Below, in pieces: positions 9,321 to 16,082 of a DNA stretch of 64,000 bases (position 1 is its first letter; each line of letters opens with the position of its first letter). The stretch comes from Phycisphaerae bacterium. Lineage in GTDB: Bacteria > Planctomycetota > Phycisphaerae > Phycisphaerales > UBA1924. Position numbers and translations under genes: made by a program. The notes under the pieces were generated by a model that saw only the letters and a program-made list of their open reading frames with translations, did not search any database and was not told the DNA's origin. Location of the stretch: assembly GCA_016794925.1 (NCBI GenBank), contig JAEUIW010000001.1, forward strand, positions 186,001-250,000. Direction: 5' to 3'.

Positions 9321-9352
9321 AAAGAAAACGCCCCGGCCAAGGGGCCGGGGCG
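9321..9352 (-). terminator. intrinsic terminator of the downstream flagellin
   Basis: A perfect 10-bp GC stem, CGCCCCGGCC with GGCCGGGGCG around a 4-nt loop (9329-9352). On the minus strand it is followed by TTTTCTTT. It lies 37 bp after the flagellin stop and separates the flagellar unit from the xer gene. Confidence 0.9.
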
Positions 9353-9388
9353 TCAGAGAATCAGGAGATCAGGTGCGATCAGCCTTGC

Positions 9389-10906
9389 TTAGCCGCGGAG
9401 CAGCTGCAGGGCCGACTGGGGCTGGCTGTTGGACAGGGCCAGCACGTTGGTCGCGGCGGAAACCAGGATCTGCGACCGGGTGAGGGCCGCGGTCTCGGAC
9501 GCGAAGTCCGCGTCGCGGATGATCGACTCGGCCGCGGCAGTGTTCTCGAGACCGACGTTGAGGTTGCGGATGGTCGCTCCGATCGTGTTCTTCTGGAAGG
9601 CGCCGAGGCGGCCGCGGACGGACGAAATCTGACGGATGGCCTCGGAGACGACCTTCTGTGCGCCGGCGATGTCGCCGTCCACGATGTTGTACTGCTTTCC
9701 GGAGGCGAGGCTCGACAGGCGGCCGACCACAGAATTGCCGAGCTTGCGGGTTGACACATCAGTGACGCCCAGCGAAACCTTGCCGGCGATGTTGACCTGG
9801 CTTGCGAGCTGGAAGTCGGCCCCGCCGCCGGTGATCGTGAACGCGTTCACCGCGCCGCGGGTCTGTGAGGTGGCGGTCGTGAAGGTGACTTCCACGTCGA
9901 GGAAGTCGGTGTTGATACGGGCGCTCTTGCCGTTGGTCGTCGCCGAGATGCCGTTGATCGTGGCCACGATGTCCTGGCCCGTGTCTCGGATGCCGTTGGC
10001 CGCCGCGGAGGAGTTGAAGGCCGATCGGGTGGCGGTGTCCGCGGTGCCGAAGTTCTGGGCGTTGAGCGCGTACACGCCAGCCTGTGAGCCCTGGATGTTG
10101 GCCGCGTTCACAACCTTGACGGAGGCAAATGAGTTCTTGCCGAAATCGTTGCTGTAGATCTTGACGCCGGTGCCGGACGACTTCGCCGTCACACCGGTGA
10201 CGTCCGAGAACGTGTTGATGGCGGCAGTGATCTGGGCGGTCGTCGTGCCGGAGGCGAAGCTCAGCTGGCGGGTGCCCAGGTTGCCGGCGATCTCGACCGT
10301 GAACGCGGAGTTGGTCCCGCCGTTCAGATTCAGCGTGCCGTTGGTGGAGAGGAAAAGACCAGCCTGCTGGGCCGAGGTCGTGACCAACGCCTGGACGCCC
10401 AGGCTCTGCCCGTTGGCGAGCTTGGCGCTGTTGATTCGGTAGTCCGTCACGCCGGTGGCGACCGAGGTCGTGGTGAAATCGAACTTGCCGTTCAGGAGCT
10501 TGGTGCCCTGGAAGTTGGTGGCGTCGGAGATACGGTCGACGGTCTGGAGGATGGAGTCGATCTGCAGCTGGTTCGCCTGCTTTTCCTCCTCGCTCAAGCC
10601 GGCCTTGTTGGCGGTCGTGGTGAGAAGGCCCTGGAGTTCGGTCAGCAGACCCGACACCTCCTGAAGACCACCCTCCGCGATGTTCACGATCTGGTCGGCC
10701 CGCTCCGAGTTGGAGATGGCCGTCGACAGCGACAGCTTCTCGGCCCGGAGGTTCTCCGACGCAATCAGGCCGGCCGGGTCGTCCTTGCCGCGGTTGATCC
10801 GCAGACCCGTGCTCAGCCGCTCGAGCGTGACGCCGAGCGACTTGTTGTTCGAGCCCAGGATGCGCTGGGCGATCAGGGACCCGGTGTTCGTGTTGATGCG
10901 GCTCAT
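9389..10906 (-). CDS. fliC: flagellin (downstream copy)
   Basis: 505 residues. Conserved flagellin D0/D1 N-terminus (MSRINTNTGSLIAQRIL, then LERLSTGLRINRGKDDPAGL) and C-terminus (IRDADFASETAALTRSQIL, ending ALQLLRG). The centre (about 180-390) is variable and rich in Thr, Ser, Asn and Ala, as expected for the exposed part. The ATG at 10906 is preceded by GGAGGT; the longer frame to 11146 has unrelated residues. It shares conserved ends but little middle sequence with the second flagellin at 11322, so the filament probably has two subunits. The GGA-containing ribosome binding site suggests CsrA control. Confidence 0.96.
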   Translation of the reverse strand: MSRINTNTGSLIAQRILGSNNKSLGVTLERLSTGLRINRGKDDPAGLIASENLRAEKLSLSTAISNSERADQIVNIAEGGLQEVSGLLTELQGLLTTTANKAGLSEEEKQANQLQIDSILQTVDRISDATNFQGTKLLNGKFDFTTTSVATGVTDYRINSAKLANGQSLGVQALVTTSAQQAGLFLSTNGTLNLNGGTNSAFTVEIAGNLGTRQLSFASGTTTAQITAAINTFSDVTGVTAKSSGTGVKIYSNDFGKNSFASVKVVNAANIQGSQAGVYALNAQNFGTADTATRSAFNSSAAANGIRDTGQDIVATINGISATTNGKSARINTDFLDVEVTFTTATSQTRGAVNAFTITGGGADFQLASQVNIAGKVSLGVTDVSTRKLGNSVVGRLSSLASGKQYNIVDGDIAGAQKVVSEAIRQISSVRGRLGAFQKNTIGATIRNLNVGLENTAAAESIIRDADFASETAALTRSQILVSAATNVLALSNSQPQSALQLLRG

Positions 10907-10910
10907 GAGT

Positions 10911-10920
10911 ACCTCCGTGC
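10911..10920 (-). promoter_or_regulatory. flagellin ribosome binding site overlapping a CsrA-type GGA site
   Basis: The minus strand reads GCACGGAGGT, 4 nt before the ATG. It matches the CsrA core ACANGGANGT at 7 of 8 fixed positions, and GGAGG is also the Shine-Dalgarno. CsrA bound here would block translation. The function is inferred. Confidence 0.55.
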
Positions 10921-11031
10921 AGGGTGTTCCAGTCGCGGGCGTCGTCCGGCGAGGCGTCCCAGCCTGCCGCGTGCGCCATGTGGCGCTCTCGCTCCCCGGC
11001 GTCGGGAACACCCCTGCCGGTTCGGATCCGA

Positions 11032-11042
11032 GTGAGTCTCGG
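11032..11042 (-). repeat. 11-bp motif shared by both flagellin leaders (copy 1)
   Basis: The minus strand reads CCGAGACTCAC. An identical copy is at 12931-12941 in the leader of the second flagellin. Here it can pair as CCGAG with CTCGG around ACTCA. It may be a regulatory or structural element of the transcript, or a remnant of gene duplication. Confidence 0.5.
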
Positions 11043-11087
11043 ACCCGCGGAGCTTGTGGGCCGGGACACACGCCCGGGCAAGGTTGT

Positions 11088-11115
11088 GAATCGACGAGAG
11101 GTGGGTGCGGATTTA
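11088..11115 (-). promoter_or_regulatory. candidate sigma-28 type flagellin promoter
   Basis: The minus strand has TAAA, 16 nt, then GTCGATTC, compared with TAAA-N15-GCCGATAA for FliA promoters. Match is 4/4 and 5/8 with a spacer one base long. It would give a leader of about 175 nt. No other candidate in this gap is better, but the match is weak. Confidence 0.3.
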
Positions 11116-11212
11116 GCCCCAGCCGAAGTTCCGGACGTTCCCCCAAACGTTCCGAGTTGAGCCGTGTGCCGGTTGACGGCCGAAAAAACCGCCGTTCCTG
11201 CAGGGAACCAAC

Positions 11213-11240
11213 GAAAAACGCCCGGCGTGAGACGCCGGGC
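11213..11240 (-). terminator. intrinsic terminator of the upstream flagellin
   Basis: A perfect 9-bp stem, GCCCGGCGT with ACGCCGGGC around a 3-nt loop (11220-11240), followed on the minus strand by GTTTTTCG. It lies 82 bp after the flagellin stop at 11322. Confidence 0.9.
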
Positions 11241-11321
11241 AGGGATCTGAGAATTTGTCAAATTTCCCCTGGTCGGGCTCCCCTGAAATTAGGGTATTCC
11301 CGCAACATCAGGGCTCGCTTA

Positions 11322-12872
11322 TCAGCCGCCGAGCAACCGGAGGACCTGCTGGCTCTGTTGGTTGGCCAAGGTGAGCACGGACGTGCCGGTGCTGGAGAGA
11401 ACCTGGGCACGGGTCAGCGCGCTGGTCTCCGCGGCAAAGTCCGCATCGGCGATCCGCGACTCGCTGGCGGTCAGGTTCTCAATCGCGGTCTGAAGCGATC
11501 GAGCGTTGGTGTCGAGAGTGTTCCGCTCCAGCGCCCCGAGCCGGCCGCGCAGCACCGAGATCTCGTCGATGGCGGTCTGGAGGATCGAACTGGCGTTGGT
11601 GAAATTGCGGGTGGCCAGATCGTTGGCGCCGCCCGACTTGATGGAGCTGAGGAAATCCACGCTGGAGCCGATGAGGGTGCCGCCGAGCTTCGACGCGGCC
11701 ACCGACTGGAAGCCGATGTTGATCTGCTGGGTGGTGTTGATGTCGCCGCCGAGCTGGTACAGCGCCCCCCCGCCGGTGATGCGGAACGTCGTGGACGAGC
11801 CGTTGATGGTCGCGAAGTCCTTCGAGAGCAGCAGATCGAACGACAGGCTGGACGAGTTCTGGCTCGAGAGCTTGATGCCCTTGCCGGTTGTGAGTGCGCC
11901 GTTGACAATGGCGAAGACGTCGCGCCCGGCGTCGCGATTCGATGCAGCGAGCAGGGCCGCGTGCGCGCCATTCGCGAACGAGAAGGCGCCCGGCACGGAC
12001 TGGTTGTTGGCGATCTGGAAGGTCTTGAAGAAGCCCCCGTCGGTCGGCCCGTTGAGCCGCTTGACGCTGACAAACTCGGACGAGCCGTAATCGATCGTGG
12101 AGAACGACAGGCCGGACGACAAGTTGCCCGCGTTCAGCAGGGATGCCGAAACGCCCGTGACCTCACGGAAGGAGTTCACCGCGGCCACGACTTCGGAGAG
12201 GGGACGGCCGGAGAGAATCTCGATGACCTGGACGCCGCGCGACCCGGAAACCTCGAGCGTCACGGAGGACTGGAAGGTGCCGTTGTACGCGGTGTTGCTG
12301 TAGTCTCCTCGGAGGAACAGGCGCCCGGTCTGGGCCGAGGCGACGGTCTGAACGTCCACCTTCACGTTCTTCTGACCCGCGAAGTTGGCGCCGAAAATCT
12401 GGGCCTTGGTGACCGCGCTCGACGCCATGCCCGACAGCACATAGTCGAGCTCGCCGTTGAGCAGCTTGAGCCCGCCGAAGGATGCGGAGTTGCTGATGCG
12501 CGTGATCGAATCGATCGCCGAGTCGATCTGCAACTGATTGGCCGTGCGTTCCTCGTCGGACACGGCGCCGGTGTTCGCGGCCTCCACCACGAGCGCCTTG
12601 AGCGAATTGAGCAGGCCGTTCACTTCCGATAGCGCGGATTCGGTTGTGGCGATCACCGAGGACGCACGGTCCGAGTTGTTGATGGCCTGCTGAAGGCCCG
12701 AGACCTCGGAGCGCAGGCGCTGCGACACAATCAGGCCCGCCGGATCATCAGCGCCCTTGTTGATGCGCAGCCCGGTGGCCAGACGCACCAGCCGGACCTG
12801 GAGGTCGGAATTGGTCTTCGAGAGGTTGCTGCGTGCAACAAGGCTCGCGACGTTGGAGTTGATCCTAGCCAT
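11322..12872 (-). CDS. fliC: flagellin (upstream copy, adjacent to csrA)
   Basis: 516 residues. N-terminal D0/D1 (MARINSNVASLVARSNL, VRLATGLRINKGADDPAGL) and C-terminal D1/D0 (IADADFAAETSALTRAQVL, ending QQVLRLLGG) are clearly flagellin. The middle (about 175-400) differs from the 9389 copy. Both ends differ enough from the other gene that this is an old duplication, not a recent one. ATG 12872 is preceded by GGAGG. It is first of the two flagellins downstream of fliW-csrA and has its own terminator. It may be read from the csrA operon or from a promoter in its 148-bp leader; I could not identify one. Confidence 0.96.
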   Translation of the reverse strand: MARINSNVASLVARSNLSKTNSDLQVRLVRLATGLRINKGADDPAGLIVSQRLRSEVSGLQQAINNSDRASSVIATTESALSEVNGLLNSLKALVVEAANTGAVSDEERTANQLQIDSAIDSITRISNSASFGGLKLLNGELDYVLSGMASSAVTKAQIFGANFAGQKNVKVDVQTVASAQTGRLFLRGDYSNTAYNGTFQSSVTLEVSGSRGVQVIEILSGRPLSEVVAAVNSFREVTGVSASLLNAGNLSSGLSFSTIDYGSSEFVSVKRLNGPTDGGFFKTFQIANNQSVPGAFSFANGAHAALLAASNRDAGRDVFAIVNGALTTGKGIKLSSQNSSSLSFDLLLSKDFATINGSSTTFRITGGGALYQLGGDINTTQQINIGFQSVAASKLGGTLIGSSVDFLSSIKSGGANDLATRNFTNASSILQTAIDEISVLRGRLGALERNTLDTNARSLQTAIENLTASESRIADADFAAETSALTRAQVLSSTGTSVLTLANQQSQQVLRLLGG

Positions 12873-12877
12873 TGCAA

Positions 12878-12887
12878 TCCTCCGTGA
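12878..12887 (-). promoter_or_regulatory. flagellin ribosome binding site with GGA CsrA-type core
   Basis: The minus strand reads TCACGGAGGA, 5 nt before the ATG, matching 6 of 8 fixed positions of ACANGGANGT. A second GGA lies in a 5-nt loop (CTCA-CGGAA-TGAG) about 50 nt upstream. Role inferred. Confidence 0.45.
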
Positions 12888-12930
12888 TCGAGGCTTGGTT
12901 CCTGTGTTCGGCCCGGGCCGGTCTCATTCC

Positions 12931-12941
12931 GTGAGTCTCGG
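12931..12941 (-). repeat. 11-bp motif shared by both flagellin leaders (copy 2)
   Basis: The minus strand has CCGAGACTCAC, identical to 11032-11042. It lies 59-69 nt upstream of the flagellin ATG, compared with 126-136 nt for the other copy. Confidence 0.5.
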
Positions 12942-13020
12942 GGATCCGGGTTCGTGGGACGGGGAAGGTCGAACGGGGCGGGTGGTGCTGCGGCGTGTCT
13001 CCCCTGCCGCGGCGGGCACG

Positions 13021-13335
13021 CTACCCCGCCGGATTGCTCCCGGCGGCACGGCTTGGCATGGGCGGCGAGGCCAGCTCCGAGGCGCGGCTTCGAGAGTTGT
13101 TGCGCGGCGAAGGACCGAGCGTTGCGCGAAGCACCGCTAGATCGGGCCCGTTCATGCGTGCCGCCCGCTCATTCTCGGCTTTGATTGCGTCGTAGACCTC
13201 TTTGCGGTGGACGGCGATCCGCGTCGGGGCCGTGATCCCCAGGCGGACCTTGTCCCCGCGAATATCGACGACCGTGATCTCGATCTCGTCGCCGATCATG
13301 ATCGTCTCGTCGCGCTGTCGGGTGAGCACCAGCAT
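13021..13335 (-). CDS. csrA: carbon storage regulator CsrA, translational regulator
   Basis: 104 residues. The first about 60 are a standard CsrA (MLVLTRQRDETIMIGDEI), with L4 and R44, the RNA-contacting residues, in place (RIAVHRKEV). CsrA dimers bind GGA motifs over ribosome binding sites. The C-terminal 40 residues form a Pro/Ser/Arg-rich tail beyond the usual 60-75-residue protein. Start ATG 13335 has AAGGGA 7 nt upstream; the longer frame adds unrelated residues. It sits between fliW and a flagellin, the arrangement known from Bacillus, where FliW sequesters CsrA and flagellin sequesters FliW. Confidence 0.95.
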   Translation of the reverse strand: MLVLTRQRDETIMIGDEIEITVVDIRGDKVRLGITAPTRIAVHRKEVYDAIKAENERAARMNGPDLAVLRATLGPSPRNNSRSRASELASPPMPSRAAGSNPAG

Positions 13336-13403
13336 CGCGTGGTCCCTTCCGTGGAGAGCGTGTGGAGCGCGAGCCGCGCTCGATCGGCGCGGCGTGGGAG
13401 CCA

Positions 13404-13421
13404 CCGGGCGTCCGTGCCCGG
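13404..13421 (-). promoter_or_regulatory. hairpin with ACGGAC hexaloop in the csrA leader, candidate CsrA autoregulatory site
   Basis: The minus-strand RNA folds as CCGGGC - ACGGAC - GCCCGG, a perfect 6-bp stem with GGA exposed in a six-base loop starting with A. That is the geometry of high-affinity CsrA sites. It lies 69-86 nt upstream of the csrA ATG. Another GGA pair overlaps the csrA ribosome binding site, which would let one dimer bridge both sites. No T-tract follows, so it is not a terminator. Confidence 0.55.
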
Positions 13422-13453
13422 CGGGGGAAGGCGAATGTCGGCGGGCCGGCCCC

Positions 13454-13906
13454 TCAGGCGGGGATGGCCTGCCCGGCGGTCGCGGCGCCCGCGCGGACCA
13501 GCGCGTGGCGCGTGGTCCAACGCTTCTCGGCGAGCACGAACTGCTCGCCGATGCGGTTGAGCGTGTTGACGACCAGCGGGCCCTGCAGGTTGCCCGTGAG
13601 TGTCTGGTCGATCTTGTTGACGATGACGAGCACCTGCGCCTCTTCGAGACGGGACATCCCCAGCTCGCCCATCTGCTCCGGCCGGATGGGCACGGAGTAG
13701 TCCGGCACGAAAAAGCTGGGGTCCGTCACGACGAAGGCCAGTGCCGGTTCGTCCAGTGACTGGAGCCAGAAGAAACAGGCGTCCTCGGCGGGCTCGAGCA
13801 GACAAAATCGCCTGCGGTCGCTGAAGCCGAGCAGACCCTTGGGGAACGTGAGGGCGCGGTCCTCCGCGATCTCGATCGTTCCAAAACGCGAGGTTCGCAC
13901 GAGCAT
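13454..13906 (-). CDS. fliW: flagellar assembly factor FliW
   Basis: 150 residues, the usual FliW length. Recognisable features are the N-terminal strand (VRTSRFGTIEIAEDRALTFPKGLLGF), followed by FCLLEP and the WLQSLDEPALAFVVTDP core. FliW binds CsrA allosterically and releases flagellin mRNA from repression. Free flagellin binds FliW, so synthesis is coupled to export. The neighbours csrA and flagellin fit exactly. GGAG lies 6 nt before ATG 13906. Confidence 0.95.
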   Translation of the reverse strand: MLVRTSRFGTIEIAEDRALTFPKGLLGFSDRRRFCLLEPAEDACFFWLQSLDEPALAFVVTDPSFFVPDYSVPIRPEQMGELGMSRLEEAQVLVIVNKIDQTLTGNLQGPLVVNTLNRIGEQFVLAEKRWTTRHALVRAGAATAGQAIPA

Positions 13907-13943
13907 GGTGCGCTCCGGTTCGACCGGCCTTCTAGCCGGACCA

Positions 13944-13964
13944 ACCCGGGCATCCAGCCCGGGT
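13944..13964 (-). promoter_or_regulatory. hairpin with TGGAT loop in the fliW leader, candidate CsrA site
   Basis: The minus strand folds as ACCCGGGC - TGGAT - GCCCGGGT, a perfect 8-bp stem that puts GGA in a 5-nt loop, 38-58 nt before the fliW ATG. A second small hairpin (13924-13939, CCGGC/GCCGG) lies between it and the GGAG ribosome binding site. No T-tract follows on either strand, which argues against a flgL terminator. Confidence 0.5.
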
Positions 13965-14029
13965 GACGTCCTGTCTCGCTCCGACGCGGCCGAGGCGCCG
14001 GGCGTGGCTGAAACTGACCCGCCCGGGCG

Positions 14030-16069
14030 CTAACCCAGGAAGTCGAGGAGGGTGCGCGATTGCAACCGCGCCGCCGTCTGGAGCCCCGCGGTCAGTTGGG
14101 ACTGCAACTGGCTGAACCGCACCGCCGCCGCGGTGAAGTCCACGTCCTGAAGTTCGCTTCGCATCTTCTCGTCCAGCACCTGATGATCCTCCAACTGCGA
14201 CTTCGCCGTGTTCACCCGTTCCGCGTACACGCCAACGGTGGCCCGCGCCGTCGCCAGACGGTCGTTGCTCCGCTCCAGTTGTTCTCCAGCAAGAGTGATG
14301 CCAACGCTGTTATCCCCTCGAAGCGCGTCCCGAAGATCCATCAGATTCGTGAATAGGTTCAGCACGCGCACCCCCGAGCGGTCCTCTGCGACGAAACTTG
14401 CGCTCCCCGCGTCGAATTTGCCGTCCAGGAGTCCGATGTCCTCAGCCGCGGCGGAGTTGTTCAGGTTCGTGACGGTCATTGGGCCGAGATTCAGGACATC
14501 ACGGAGCACCAAGCCGTTGGGACTGGTGCCGAGCTCGGCTCGCACCGCACCGGCGGGAATACGCCCGGCCGACGCCGCGTCCGCGGCTTGCGCGTTGATA
14601 CGGTCGATGAGCGCCTGGACCGACACCACGTCCTGGGGACGGAGATCGACTTCGAACGACCCCCCGTTCCCCAATCGGATTGAAATGTCCGCATTCACGG
14701 CGGCGTCCGCTTGGCCCGTCAGCGGGTTGATTCGCCCGTCAACCAAACGCACGCCTCGGCCATCGTTGAAGTCCGCCAGGAGCGTGTCGGTGGAAAGCGA
14801 TCGGATTCCGAGTTGTCCTGCCGTGTCGGCCCGGGCGGGAACCGACTCGATGCTCAAAGCCGGACCGGCGATCTCGTTGAACACATCCAACCCAGTGCCG
14901 GACGAGTTGATCTCGACTCGTACGCCGAGGTTTGCCGCCTCAACCAGGCTCTTGATGTCCCCGATGGTCTTCGCTGAGGAGAGGTCCACGTCCGCGATCG
15001 ATTGAAACGTGCCGCGGGTGAAGCGGAATCGCAGCGGGTCGGGGGGAGCCGAGAGGCCGGGAATCGCGCTCAGTGGAGTCAGAAGCGTGAGGCGGGGGTT
15101 GAGGTCGTTCCCAAGGGGCGAGGAGGAGGTAAACGGGATGTCGAGGCCGAGGTCTTGCGCGGCGGTGCCCGCGCCGATATCGCCGAAGGCGAGCGAGCCG
15201 CCCGGCGCCACGTCAATCGAGAATCGCCCACCCGAGATGTTGACGCCCCCGGTGCCGAGAATCGCGACATCGTGATCAACCTCGTAGCCGCGCAGGGCGA
15301 AGGTCAGGCGGTCCGCGATGCCGGCGACATTGGTCGCTCCCGCGAGGTCGATCGTCACAGGATCCGAGCCGTTGAACGAGAACGTGATCGATCCGGGTGC
15401 CAGGCCGAGCCCGCGTGCCCCGCGCAAGTCCGAGAGGGGGGTGTCGAGGGTGAGGCTCGGGTTCAAGTCCTTGGACGAACGCAGACGTGCGGAAGTCTCT
15501 CCGATGGCGTTGTCGCCACCCATCGTGGTGGGGATCTCGAGCCCAGGCCCAAGGTCATTGCGAAGACCCTGCCCGCGGCCGAGATAGCGGAAGCCCCCGT
15601 TCTGCTCGACGATCGGCGCCCGCGAAGGCGTCGAGCCGCCGAAGAGATGGACGCCGCCGGTCTGCTGGTTTGCCAGCGACATCAGTTGTTTCAGGATCGA
15701 ATCAATCACGATCGCCTGCGCGGATCGAGTCTCGGCGTCGGAGGTCGCGCCGATCTGGCTCGCGGCCACCCCTTTGGCCTGGAGAACGAGGTCGTTGGCC
15801 TGGCCGACGGCGGCGTCGAGGCTGTCGACCATGGTGGAGGCGTGGTCGAGGTTCCGGGCCCGCTGTTCCGAGCGCGCGATCACATCGCGGAGACCCAGCA
15901 GGGCTTGTGCGCGGACCGGGTCGTCGCTGGGGCGATTGATCTCGCGTCCGGTGGCGAGCTGGGTCTGCATCGTGAGGATGTCGCGGTTGGTGCGGTTGAG
16001 ATTCGCCAGCGTGATCTGCGAGGCCAACAGGGTGGGAACGCGCGAGGTGGCAACGGGCGGGATGGACAC
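14030..16069 (-). CDS. flgL: flagellar hook-filament junction protein FlgL (HAP3), enlarged
   Basis: 679 residues, more than twice the usual about 300. The N-terminus (SRVPTLLASQITLANLNRTN, GREINRPSDDPV) and C-terminus (VDFTAAAVRFSQLQSQLTAG, ending SRTLLDFLG) are typical FlgL D0/D1. Residues about 190-590 are extra domain material with at least two similar segments containing L..LTPLSDLRG / LTLLTPLSAIPG. FlgL joins the hook-filament junction. The start is GTG 16069, with GGAGG in the 13-nt gap after the flgK stop, so the two are translated together. Confidence 0.92.
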   Translation of the reverse strand: MSIPPVATSRVPTLLASQITLANLNRTNRDILTMQTQLATGREINRPSDDPVRAQALLGLRDVIARSEQRARNLDHASTMVDSLDAAVGQANDLVLQAKGVAASQIGATSDAETRSAQAIVIDSILKQLMSLANQQTGGVHLFGGSTPSRAPIVEQNGGFRYLGRGQGLRNDLGPGLEIPTTMGGDNAIGETSARLRSSKDLNPSLTLDTPLSDLRGARGLGLAPGSITFSFNGSDPVTIDLAGATNVAGIADRLTFALRGYEVDHDVAILGTGGVNISGGRFSIDVAPGGSLAFGDIGAGTAAQDLGLDIPFTSSSPLGNDLNPRLTLLTPLSAIPGLSAPPDPLRFRFTRGTFQSIADVDLSSAKTIGDIKSLVEAANLGVRVEINSSGTGLDVFNEIAGPALSIESVPARADTAGQLGIRSLSTDTLLADFNDGRGVRLVDGRINPLTGQADAAVNADISIRLGNGGSFEVDLRPQDVVSVQALIDRINAQAADAASAGRIPAGAVRAELGTSPNGLVLRDVLNLGPMTVTNLNNSAAAEDIGLLDGKFDAGSASFVAEDRSGVRVLNLFTNLMDLRDALRGDNSVGITLAGEQLERSNDRLATARATVGVYAERVNTAKSQLEDHQVLDEKMRSELQDVDFTAAAVRFSQLQSQLTAGLQTAARLQSRTLLDFLG

Positions 16070-16082
16070 GACGGGGCCTCCG

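Larger units (their letters stand above)
10907..11321. other. 415-bp leader and spacer between the two flagellin genes
   Basis: This region holds, in minus-strand order, the terminator of the upstream flagellin (11213-11240), a candidate sigma-28 promoter (11088-11115), an 11-bp motif also found in the other flagellin leader (11032-11042), and the ribosome binding site at 10911-10920. No gene is supported. Confidence 0.7.

Noticed and set aside
10680-12632. 650-codon plus-strand frame opposite the two flagellins
   Set aside because: Antisense to conserved flagellin D0/D1 sequence, crossing the terminator and leader; no independent support.
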